Shown here piece by piece: positions 23,709 to 31,519 of a stretch of DNA of 37,571 nucleotides; positions within the stretch are counted from its first letter, which is position 1; each line of letters starts with the position of its first letter. The translations under genes were made by a program, and so were the position numbers. The notes under the pieces are model-generated. The model was not told the DNA's origin. It did not search any database and was given only the letters and a program-made list of their open reading frames with translations. This DNA is from a virus, in IMG/VR virus record IMGVR_UViG_3300034418_011087, positions 1 to 37,571 of that record; one strand, 5' to 3'.

Positions 23709-26700
23709 AACAATCGCAGCATACGGAGGTGGATTCAAACCACCCACAGCAGGTCATTTTGAAGTAGTAAAACGTGCTTTAGAACAATTCCCTGAAATAG
23801 AGGAACTTACAATTTATGTAGGTGGTGGTGAACGTGATGGTATTACTCAAGCTGAAGCTGTTTTAATTTGGGAAATTTATCAATCATACCTTCCAATGAA
23901 GGTTAAAATTGAACCCTCAAAAGCCCCTATTGGGGATATTATCCGTTTAGGTAAAAATAATCCACAAGACAAAGTTTACTTTGTAATTGGAGCTCGTGAA
24001 AAAAATGAAGGGGATCTAAAAGATATTGAATCACGTACTAAGGGGGTTGAAGAAAAATACCCTAATATGGAGATTAAAATTATTCAAACACCTGGAGGAG
24101 GTATGAGTGGTACTAATGCTCGTAAAGCCGCTAAAGTATCTGCTGAAGAATTTTACAAATACCTACCCTCAGAATTAACAGATGAAGAAAAACAAGAGGT
24201 TTACGATATTGTAAAACCTATGGTAAATGAAACACTTTTACCTTCTGCTTCTGATATTAAAGCTAAATTTAAAGATTTAATATTTGCTGTAAAACAACAA
24301 GGTGGAGATGCTAAAAAAGCACTTGTTATGTTAGTTAAAGCCGCTAAAGGTGAAATTGATCTAACAGATGATGATAAAGCATTTATTAAGTTGCAATTAA
24401 AAGATGCTCTTAAAGCTGTTTTAGGAACAGCTATATTTGCTCTCCCAGCAGGTTCATTAGTATTGCTCTTGCTTAAAGCTATTAAACTACATGGGTTAGT
24501 AATCCCAACCGCATTCCTAAATGAAAGATTAGAGCCATATAAGTTTAAGGTATTATTTTTAGAAAATGAAGATAATACTACAAGATATACTTTTACAACA
24601 AACCAGGGTACCGAATATTTAGTAGATTTAGTTAGAAAACCTAAAACTGAAGTAAAAATTGAATATGGTGCTATTAAAGAAGGTCAAAAATCTTGGGTTA
24701 AACCTACTAACGAAGGTGAACCCCTTAAAGTTATCTCTACCGTAACTGAAATTATTAAAGAGTATTATGTAAGTAATCCTAATCTTGAAGTTGTAAAATG
24801 GAAAGCAACTAAGGGTAAAAATAATACTAAAGTTGATAGTCAAAGAGACAAACTAAACATTAAATTCTTCCAGAGAGAAATGCCTGGGATTAAAGTAGTT
24901 CATGAAGGTCAAGAAACAAGAATTATCTTACCTAAATTAAATGAAAATGCTACTTATTCTAAAGACATTGACATTATAGAAAAATGTGCTGCCTTAACAA
25001 ACCACATGCGTGAAAAAGGATACAAGATTGATCCTTTACCTTCGATTGAATTTGTTAACGGTGATACTGAAAATGCTAGAGATTTCTTTGGTAAAACAGC
25101 ATATTACGATCCAAACGAACAAAAAATTGTTTTATATACTGAAGGTCGTCATCCTAAAGATATTGTTCGTTCATTTGCTCACGAGATGATTCATCATGTG
25201 CAAAATCTTGAGGATCGTTTAGGTAATATTACAACAACAGATACAACTGAAGATTCTAATTTAGAGGATATCGAAAAAGAAGCATATCTAAATGGTAACA
25301 TCTCATTCAGAAACTGGACTGATAGTCTACAGGAAAAGAAAAAGAAAGATCCATTTGGTTTAAATCAATATGCTCGTGAATTAGCTCAGGGTTTAGAAGA
25401 ATCATTAAATGAAGGTCGTTACGATAGTATTTCAAGACAATTAGCTTCAATTGCTCTTAATTCTTGGAAAAGCGATTTCAAAGATGGAGCAAGCTATGGA
25501 TATTTTGTGGGTGAAATTACTCCTGAAGAATATCCAACGGATTTAACATTTACATTTAAAGCATTAGGTCGATTTGTAGATGGTCCTTACAAGCACAACG
25601 GTTATTCAAGATCAGATGGTGAAGTAGGAGTTAAATATGAAATTCCAAAAGATTCTATCCCTCAAATTTGGGAAGAAGTTTATATGGATTTAATTTCTAC
25701 TATTCGACATGAAATTGAACATCAAACCCAAGGTGGTAAAAATGTTAAACCTGGTAAAGGAATGGCTTCTGACCAAGAATTAAGAAAATTAATTCAAAAA
25801 GGAGGAAGTGATTTAGTAGCATATGTTACTCTACCTAAAGAAATCGAATCAAACGTTCAAGGTTTATATCTTAAAGCTAAAAAGTGGAGACGTCCTTATG
25901 ACGAGATAGCTGATGAATATATTAAGGATTTCCTTAAAATCACCAACCCAGCTGATGTAAACTATGTTAAAAATAAATGGCAAGAAGTAGCTAAAAAACG
26001 TAATCTACCTAGTTTATTAAATGAAGGTCGTTACGATGCTTTTGTAAATAAATTGTCTCGAATCGTATTTGAAATGTTTAAAGACATTCACGATAGAGGA
26101 GATAAAGAAGGTGAATTTGAATTTAGAGTAGACCACCCAGATGAAGAACACGATATCCCATCTGAAGATTTTTACTTTGATCTAGCAGGTACAGTTAAAA
26201 TTACTGATGATGAATACATGGTAGATGGGGGGGCAAATGCTGGATTTGATGATGAAGGAGAAGAAATTACTCCAATGCTCGCAGTTAAATTTAAAATCCC
26301 TAAAAACCCAGATTGGCAAAAAGTATCTTTTGATATTAAAGATGTTGTAAGACACGAGCTTGAACATTTAACCCAAGATGGAGAAAACGTTAAAGGTGTT
26401 GTAATAGATCCTAAAGATCCAAGATTAAATAGACCTGGTAAGCAAATGGATGATGATCAAACAATTAGAGATTTAATTGATCTTGATTTATTGCCTAAAG
26501 CAGATTACTTTAGATTACCTAAAGAAATAGATGCTATGCTTCAAGGTCTGTATTATAAAGCTAAAAAATCTAGAACTCCATTTAAAGATGTAATTAATAA
26601 TTATCTTGATACTCAACCCATTAATGATGAGGAAAGAGAAAATATATTAAAAGTTTGGAGAAGCAGAAATAAGGCCTTATCTTTACCATTATTCGAAGAA

Positions 26701-27183
26701 CTAGAAGAAATGGAATACGAGATTTACTCCGATATGGACGGGGTTATTACTGATTTTGATGCTCAATTTATGAAAGCTTCTGATGGCATTCGTCCTTCAG
26801 AATATGAGCGCAATATGGGTAAAGATGGATTTTGGGAATTAGTAGATGGTAAAGGTGTAGGTTTCTGGGTAGGGATGCCTTGGATGCCTGATGGTAAACA
26901 ATATTGGGATTATATTAAAGAATACAATCCTATTTTATTATCATCACCCTCAAGATCAAATACTTCACGTTTAGGAAAACGTTTATGGGTTAGAAACCAA
27001 CTACCAGGAACTAAATTAATTTTGGCTCAAGCTAAAGATAAACAAAACTATGCTCGTAAAAATCGTATCTTAATTGATGATCGTCCTTCAAATATTGATG
27101 AATGGCGCTCACAAGGCGGTATTGGGATTTTACATACCTCAGCATCAAACACTATTAGACAGTTAAAAGAATTAGGATTATGA
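23701..27183 (+). CDS. Multidomain cargo polyprotein: nucleotidyltransferase, LETM1-like, three metallopeptidase-like domains, HAD phosphatase
   Basis: 1160 residues. 1-176: nucleotidyltransferase with GGGFKPPTAGHF (H19) and MSGTNARKA (135-143). 178-275: LETM1-like segment (LTDDDKAFIK, LPAGSLVLLLLKAIK). 276-415: unrecognised. 416-571: metallopeptidase-like, HEMIH 494-498. 572-775 and 776-1003: duplicated domains opening GRYD, with HEIEH (670-674) and HELEH (885-889), then a shared LPKEI...QGLY..KAKK block. 1004-1160: HAD phosphatase, DMDGV with D1011 and D1013, and ILIDDRP. The tripeptide LNE occurs at 273-275, 413-415, 569-571 and 773-775, each time at a domain boundary, and LEE at 1001-1003 before the HAD domain. 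T4-type prohead proteases cut after (L/I)xE, so processing into separate enzymes is plausible. Domain calls are by motif. Confidence 0.75.
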   Translation: MAKTIAAYGGGFKPPTAGHFEVVKRALEQFPEIEELTIYVGGGERDGITQAEAVLIWEIYQSYLPMKVKIEPSKAPIGDIIRLGKNNPQDKVYFVIGAREKNEGDLKDIESRTKGVEEKYPNMEIKIIQTPGGGMSGTNARKAAKVSAEEFYKYLPSELTDEEKQEVYDIVKPMVNETLLPSASDIKAKFKDLIFAVKQQGGDAKKALVMLVKAAKGEIDLTDDDKAFIKLQLKDALKAVLGTAIFALPAGSLVLLLLKAIKLHGLVIPTAFLNERLEPYKFKVLFLENEDNTTRYTFTTNQGTEYLVDLVRKPKTEVKIEYGAIKEGQKSWVKPTNEGEPLKVISTVTEIIKEYYVSNPNLEVVKWKATKGKNNTKVDSQRDKLNIKFFQREMPGIKVVHEGQETRIILPKLNENATYSKDIDIIEKCAALTNHMREKGYKIDPLPSIEFVNGDTENARDFFGKTAYYDPNEQKIVLYTEGRHPKDIVRSFAHEMIHHVQNLEDRLGNITTTDTTEDSNLEDIEKEAYLNGNISFRNWTDSLQEKKKKDPFGLNQYARELAQGLEESLNEGRYDSISRQLASIALNSWKSDFKDGASYGYFVGEITPEEYPTDLTFTFKALGRFVDGPYKHNGYSRSDGEVGVKYEIPKDSIPQIWEEVYMDLISTIRHEIEHQTQGGKNVKPGKGMASDQELRKLIQKGGSDLVAYVTLPKEIESNVQGLYLKAKKWRRPYDEIADEYIKDFLKITNPADVNYVKNKWQEVAKKRNLPSLLNEGRYDAFVNKLSRIVFEMFKDIHDRGDKEGEFEFRVDHPDEEHDIPSEDFYFDLAGTVKITDDEYMVDGGANAGFDDEGEEITPMLAVKFKIPKNPDWQKVSFDIKDVVRHELEHLTQDGENVKGVVIDPKDPRLNRPGKQMDDDQTIRDLIDLDLLPKADYFRLPKEIDAMLQGLYYKAKKSRTPFKDVINNYLDTQPINDEERENILKVWRSRNKALSLPLFEELEEMEYEIYSDMDGVITDFDAQFMKASDGIRPSEYERNMGKDGFWELVDGKGVGFWVGMPWMPDGKQYWDYIKEYNPILLSSPSRSNTSRLGKRLWVRNQLPGTKLILAQAKDKQNYARKNRILIDDRPSNIDEWRSQGGIGILHTSASNTIRQLKELGL

Positions 27184-27386
27184 GCCATTTAAAAACATTA
27201 GCAGGAGGATACAAAGAAAATTCTCCTAGAGTTCGTAGTGAACATTCAAAAAAACCTTTTGTAGATACTAGTATTAAAATGATTAATGCTCAAGAGCTAG
27301 CTAACAATATTAAATTATGGGCTAGTGAGGGTAGGTTATCTTCTGAAGACATCCAATTAATTATATCTGAATTACAAAAATTATAA
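27180..27386 (+). CDS. Small hypothetical protein
   Basis: 68 residues. The N-terminal 30 residues are basic and probably extended (SHLKTLAGGYKENSPRVRSE). The C-terminal half forms two helices (INAQELANNIKLWASEGRL, then SEDIQLIISELQKL). No cleavage-like tag. It overlaps the stop of the polyprotein gene (ATGA) and shares TAATG with the zinc-ribbon gene, so all three are translated together. Function unknown. Confidence 0.65.
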   Translation: MSHLKTLAGGYKENSPRVRSEHSKKPFVDTSIKMINAQELANNIKLWASEGRLSSEDIQLIISELQKL

Positions 27387-27958
27387 TGAGTGATAATGTT
27401 TTAAAAAAAGAGTTTTCTAAACAAGATGTTACCCGTTTACGAAATCTAGTACAAGGTAAATATGGAGATAAAACTCAACAAAGTGTAGGTTATACTAAAT
27501 CTCAAGAATTTCATTCTGAAGGAGATGTTTGGGAAGAAGATGGTCGTAAATGGACTATTAAAAATGGTATCAAACAAAACATTACAAAGTTAGATAAAGC
27601 AAAAAAGGCACACGTAATGCCTATTTTTTGTCCTAATTGTAAAAATGTAATGAAAAAACGTTTTGATAAGGATTATTATAATATCCATAAAAAATGTTTT
27701 GATTGTGTAATCGAGTTTGAACACGATTTACGCAAAGCAGGTTTATACGAAGAATACGAAAAAAATATCCGCAATGCTGATATTGATGGGTTTATCAAAG
27801 ATTTTAAAGCATACGTTGAAGATGAATTAACCCAAAATAACTCATCATTTGTTACTGAAGCTGGAGATGTTGAAAAGTGGGTTGGTGGTCTGAATGAAAA
27901 ACGTGTATTAGAGGCATTAGACAAAACTATAGAACATCTCGAGAAAATGAAAAAGTAA
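27386..27958 (+). CDS. Zinc-ribbon protein
   Basis: 190 residues. Two cysteine pairs, C82-P-N-C85 and C104-F-D-C107, form a zinc ribbon between a basic N-terminal region and a helical C-terminal half (FEHDLRKAGLYEEYEKNIRN). The pattern recalls small zinc-ribbon proteins of T4-like cyanophages with unknown function. The C-terminal piece after G-G-L-N-E (LNE at 169-171) is a separate short helix (KRVLEALDKTIEHLEKMKK), so this protein may also be trimmed by the proposed protease. Coupled to the gene before it. Confidence 0.7.
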   Translation: MSDNVLKKEFSKQDVTRLRNLVQGKYGDKTQQSVGYTKSQEFHSEGDVWEEDGRKWTIKNGIKQNITKLDKAKKAHVMPIFCPNCKNVMKKRFDKDYYNIHKKCFDCVIEFEHDLRKAGLYEEYEKNIRNADIDGFIKDFKAYVEDELTQNNSSFVTEAGDVEKWVGGLNEKRVLEALDKTIEHLEKMKK

Positions 27959-27968
27959 CAGATTTTCG

Positions 27969-27984
27969 TATATTTATAAATAAA
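27969..27984 (+). promoter_or_regulatory. T4-like late promoter motif
   Basis: An exact copy of TATATTTATAAATAAA (TATAAATA at 27975-27982), 7 nt before ATG 27992. The expected leader is about 4 nt. It heads the run 27992-31479. Confidence 0.65.
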
Positions 27985-27991
27985 ATCTACA

Positions 27992-28438
27992 ATGTCTGAC
28001 TTTAATATTCATGCTTGGAAAAAAAATCAATATCTTGCTGAAGCAGGACTTGGTAGCTCTCAGGCACAATCCTTAGCTAATCTTATTAATGATGCTATTA
28101 TGCAAGTAGATGAGTCTCTATCTTATAGAGACTTTGCTATTGCTGTTGGTATCGTACTTAAAGAAGAGTATGGCTCTCATAACTTTGGAAAGTTTATGGA
28201 AGTATTACATGCTGAATTAGGTATAGAAGAATCTATAAACGAAGAACAAGCTTACGATACATACAAAGTACACGTTGTTACTTCTGATCCTTACGAAGGT
28301 GGTCCTGATGAGTGGTTTGATCATGAAGTAAAGGTAGATTCTTCTTTAACTGGTGACGATATTAAAGCAAGTATCAAAGATACTATCTATGATATGGGTT
28401 ATAGACATTTGTACAAACTCAATTACGAGAAAGCATAA
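27992..28438 (+). CDS. Tagged two-domain hypothetical protein
   Basis: 148 residues. The N-terminal tag MSDFNIHAWKKNQYLAE ends in LAE (15-17). Residues 18-80 form a helical domain (SLANLINDAIMQVDESLSYR, then GKFMEVLHAELGIE). ESINE is followed by a second, alpha/beta domain (about 85-148: YDTYKVHVVTSDPYEGGPDE, then a KASIKDTIYDMGYRHLYKL helix). An IxE tripeptide (INE) separates the two domains, so the protein may be a mini-polyprotein. No enzyme motif. It is the first gene behind an exact late motif and shares its stop bases with the next gene. Confidence 0.65.
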   Translation: MSDFNIHAWKKNQYLAEAGLGSSQAQSLANLINDAIMQVDESLSYRDFAIAVGIVLKEEYGSHNFGKFMEVLHAELGIEESINEEQAYDTYKVHVVTSDPYEGGPDEWFDHEVKVDSSLTGDDIKASIKDTIYDMGYRHLYKLNYEKA

Positions 28439-30603
28439 TGGAAGATATTAAAAAAATACAAGAATTCTTCTCTAAACCTTTAGAAGAAAATTCCTTTAAA
28501 AAAGGTGATAAAGTAACCTATTTGGGAAACCCAGCCGAAATCACTTTCGTAGGCAAAGACCAAATGGATAGAACATATTATAGTGTATCCTACGATAAAG
28601 GTAATGGTAAAACTAAAGCATCAAACCTTTATAACAAAGGTGGTGAAATTAAACCTTTAAACGAGGGAAGCGAAAATATAGATGTTGAAGACTTTGCTAA
28701 AGTAGTTCAAGCAATCAGCCAAACAAACCACCCCGTAACTGTATTGTTAACTCCAATTTTTGGAAAAAATGAAATCGAAATCATTGTAGGTAATGATGCA
28801 CCCGATCCTATTGTTGATGATATGTTTAATATAATAGCTGACTTAGGATACAAACGTGGGGAGTATAGTATAGTAGGTGATACATCTAGTTTATCAAGAA
28901 GAGAATATTCCCAAATTCGTAGAATAAATGGTGGTCATAAAGATTACCAACGCTGGGAAGAATCGGTAAACGAAATGGATATCAATGACCCAGTCTTAAT
29001 GAAAATGAGAGCTGCTAAAGATAAATTAGCTAAAAAAGGAACAGATAATACTAGTGGTGATCCTAACGACCGTTTCTTTAAGAAGAATATGGATAGACTA
29101 AAAAAGTTAGATGCTTTAAAGAAAAAACGCGCTCAAATTATGCGCGATATGGAACAAGAAGCTGAACCCGAAGGTGGCCCAATCGCAGACAAGTATGGTG
29201 ATATGCTTAACAAAATTGATAAAGCAATTGATCTACTTTCACCCCAGAAAAAAGGGGATGAATATATGTCTAAGGATGAAATTGAAAGACGAGCAGCAAT
29301 GATTCAAGATCCTTACGCTAATTATATATCACAAGTAAATGCTATGTTTGGTTTAGAAGAAAACAAACCGGTAGCAAACCCCAACAAACACATTAAAGGA
29401 ATCCAAATTCAATTAGATCAATTAGGTATTAAATATGAAATGGATCCTAAAAATAAAGTCCAACCATTCAAAGTAATTTACAAACCAGTAAATAAAGATG
29501 ATGACTTTTATGATAAATTTGATGATATTGTATTCAGATACAATCTTAAAGGTGTTGTAAAAACATCAATGAGTGAAGCTTCTAAAGAAGAAGAAACTGA
29601 ATTTCATAAAAAATTAGATAAATTAGTTCATAGCACTTTCGGTAAAAGAAAAGACGAACTAGAAGAAGGCGCTGTTGAAATAATGGATGCTTATAATCGT
29701 ATTTTAGATTTACTTAAAAAAGAATCTCGTGCTTTAAATGATGACGATTCATATGCTTTAGGTTTAAAATTAAGAGCATGGTTTGAAAAGAATATTATAA
29801 ACGAAGATTCTAAAGGTGCTTTAAATTATTTTAACGATTTAAAATATTATTATCAAAAAGCATTTAGATATCTAGATGTTAAAGAAAGAGAAGAATATAA
29901 ACAATTAGCTAAAGATTTCTTTTCTAACTTACAAATTGACGATAAAGTTAGAGCTGTTGGTTTAGAAGAAAATGATCAATTAACCGAAGCTTACGTTCCT
30001 CAAAACATCAAAGAATTTGCTAAAAGAAAAGGTGTTTCACGTTTAGTAAACACTGTAGCAGGTTGGGCTGAAAAAGTAGGCGCTCGTATTACTGGTGGAA
30101 CTGCTATTGGTAAATACTATAATACTCTTATTTTAGATTTAGGTTATCAAACCGGTGACATTCGTATCGATTGTGATGAAGAAACAGTTGAATTATATTA
30201 CGAACCAGTAAACAGCTTTGCTGAATTTAAAAACGTGTTTATGGAAGAAGAAAGCCGTAAACAAGCTGAACACGATGAAGAAACTTTACGTCGTGAACAA
30301 GGTTTAGAAGAAGGTGCTTCAACTGAAGAGAAAAAAATTGCTCAACAAGCAGTTAATAGAATTGCCAAATACAGAGGCGTAGGTAAAGATGAAGCCAAAA
30401 ATGATTTAATTAGAGCAGCTAAAGAATTAGCCGAAACAATTAAATTAGGTGAAGGCGTTATCTACGAAGAACTTTGTGAAAAAGGCAAACGCTACATTAA
30501 AGCAAGACAAGCTGCTGGTGAAAAATCATCTGCTTACCTCTCAGGTCGTGCTGTTAGAGTATGTAAAGGTCAAATCGAATGGCCTAAAAAAGGAAAAAAA
30601 TAA
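28438..30603 (+). CDS. Mosaic protein of short modules separated by LEE/LNE sites
   Basis: 721 residues with no single recognisable fold. LxE tripeptides separate apparent modules: LEE 15-17, LNE 74-76, LEE 306-308, LEE 408-410, LEE 509-511, LTE 515-517 and LEE 623-625, plus VNE 177-179. Modules: 18-73 KOW/SH3-like (FKKGDKVTYLGNPAEITFVG); 77-179 alpha/beta; 180-305 helical, with DINDPVLMKMRAAKDKLAKK; 309-407 alpha/beta; 411-508 helical; 518-622 alpha/beta; and 626-721 ending ELCEKGKRYIKARQAAGEKS and YLSGRAVRVCKGQ, a C-terminal motif I recall from phages. The first 17 residues look like the targeting tags. It probably encodes several small capsid-associated peptides. Confidence 0.65.
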   Translation: MEDIKKIQEFFSKPLEENSFKKGDKVTYLGNPAEITFVGKDQMDRTYYSVSYDKGNGKTKASNLYNKGGEIKPLNEGSENIDVEDFAKVVQAISQTNHPVTVLLTPIFGKNEIEIIVGNDAPDPIVDDMFNIIADLGYKRGEYSIVGDTSSLSRREYSQIRRINGGHKDYQRWEESVNEMDINDPVLMKMRAAKDKLAKKGTDNTSGDPNDRFFKKNMDRLKKLDALKKKRAQIMRDMEQEAEPEGGPIADKYGDMLNKIDKAIDLLSPQKKGDEYMSKDEIERRAAMIQDPYANYISQVNAMFGLEENKPVANPNKHIKGIQIQLDQLGIKYEMDPKNKVQPFKVIYKPVNKDDDFYDKFDDIVFRYNLKGVVKTSMSEASKEEETEFHKKLDKLVHSTFGKRKDELEEGAVEIMDAYNRILDLLKKESRALNDDDSYALGLKLRAWFEKNIINEDSKGALNYFNDLKYYYQKAFRYLDVKEREEYKQLAKDFFSNLQIDDKVRAVGLEENDQLTEAYVPQNIKEFAKRKGVSRLVNTVAGWAEKVGARITGGTAIGKYYNTLILDLGYQTGDIRIDCDEETVELYYEPVNSFAEFKNVFMEEESRKQAEHDEETLRREQGLEEGASTEEKKIAQQAVNRIAKYRGVGKDEAKNDLIRAAKELAETIKLGEGVIYEELCEKGKRYIKARQAAGEKSSAYLSGRAVRVCKGQIEWPKKGKK

Positions 30604-30896
30604 TGACAAACGAGCGCCTGCAAGAAATTATTCAAGAGTCATTGCGCGACTGGTTCAAAAAAGAGGACTGGGTGCGCATTGATACTCAAGGTAATATTAC
30701 TGGCCCTTGTGGTACTATGAAAAAAGGTGATGCAACTACTCGTTGTCTACCAAAAAAGAAAGCTCAATCACTAACTAAAGCGGAAAGAGCTAAAACATCT
30801 CGTAAAAAAGCAGCAGCATCTCGTAAAGGTAAACAATTTGTTTCCAATACAGATAAAGCAAAGTATAAAAAAGGAACATACCATAACAAGAAATAA
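30603..30896 (+). CDS. Basic DUF5872-like protein
   Basis: 97 residues, very lysine-rich in its C-terminal half (KKKAQSLTKAERAKTSRKKA, later RKGKQFVSNTDKAKYKK). The middle has GNITGPCGTMKKGDATTRCLP, matching the GPCG...RCLP pattern I associate with DUF5872 proteins of phages and large viruses. Two cysteines might bind metal. The N-terminal helix (ERLQEIIQESLRDWFKKEDW) resembles helices in neighbouring proteins. Strong positive charge suggests DNA binding, possibly to packaged DNA. The start shares bases with the preceding stop. Confidence 0.65.
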   Translation: MTNERLQEIIQESLRDWFKKEDWVRIDTQGNITGPCGTMKKGDATTRCLPKKKAQSLTKAERAKTSRKKAAASRKGKQFVSNTDKAKYKKGTYHNKK

Positions 30897-30897
30897 A

Positions 30898-31479
30898 ATG
30901 GGTACATTTGATTATAAATCATATATTGCTAATAATCCTCTTTTAAAAGAATTTGAGGACAATGGAGCTGAAGAAAAAGCATTTGATGCTGAATTAATGG
31001 CTACCGCTAATGGTATTGCTGCTACTTTAGGTAAAGAACTTAAAGCTAAAAAAGGAGATAAAGACCAATTAGACGAAGTTCTTGGTTCAGTTATTGCCGG
31101 TATTTTAACAGCTAATACATTAGTCAATTTTATCTCTAAAATGGCTGCTAAACTATTTAAAAAATTAAACTTTAAAAAAGGTGAAGATATCGCTGAAAAA
31201 ATTCATCATTGGGCTCACGATAACGAAACCGCCTTCCAAGCTCCAATCAAACGTGTTTTAGCTTTCTTTATTAAAGATGAAAAAAAATTAGATATGGTTA
31301 CTAAAGCATCCTATGCCATTGTGGTTGGTTTAATGGCAGCTGGTTACGGAGCAGAAGCAGTAGAGGGTTTATCTAAAGCCGATTGGTTTAAAGGAACTTT
31401 ATCTTCATTAAAAGCTGTTGCTAAGAGCGATGAAGCATTAGTTAACGCTTATCCAGCAATTAAAACCCTTATGGTATAA
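30898..31479 (+). CDS. Tagged protein with amphipathic/hydrophobic helices
   Basis: 193 residues from ATG 30898, one base after the previous stop; the frame is open further upstream, but that part overlaps the preceding gene. The N terminus MGTFDYKSYIANNPLLKE (1-18) aligns with MDNFDFKKYLAENRL and MDNFDLKKYLAEGRL of genes at 31520 and 35039. Hydrophobic helices at about 60-82 (VLGSVIAGILTANTLVNFIS) and 135-155 (ASYAIVVGLMAAGYGAEAVE) may insert into or bind a membrane, for example during DNA entry. No family recognised. Confidence 0.65.
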   Translation: MGTFDYKSYIANNPLLKEFEDNGAEEKAFDAELMATANGIAATLGKELKAKKGDKDQLDEVLGSVIAGILTANTLVNFISKMAAKLFKKLNFKKGEDIAEKIHHWAHDNETAFQAPIKRVLAFFIKDEKKLDMVTKASYAIVVGLMAAGYGAEAVEGLSKADWFKGTLSSLKAVAKSDEALVNAYPAIKTLMV

Positions 31480-31493
31480 GGTAAAATTTTTGA

Positions 31494-31509
31494 TATATTT
31501 ATAATAAAA
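31494..31509 (+). promoter_or_regulatory. Variant late promoter motif
   Basis: TATATTTATAATAAAA keeps the first eleven bases of the exact motif and replaces TATAAATA with TATAATAA. It lies 10 nt before ATG 31520 and heads the run 31520-37202. Confidence 0.5.
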
Positions 31510-31519
31510 ATCTTATATA

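Noticed and set aside
24628-24843. Reverse-strand frames inside late genes (this one and similar ones)
   Set aside because: They are Phe/Ile/Ser-rich shadows of Lys/Glu/Asn codons on the + strand, without independent start signals.
30449-30682. Forward frame overlapping the ends of two genes
   Set aside because: Both overlapping genes have recognisable motifs in their own frames; this frame has none.
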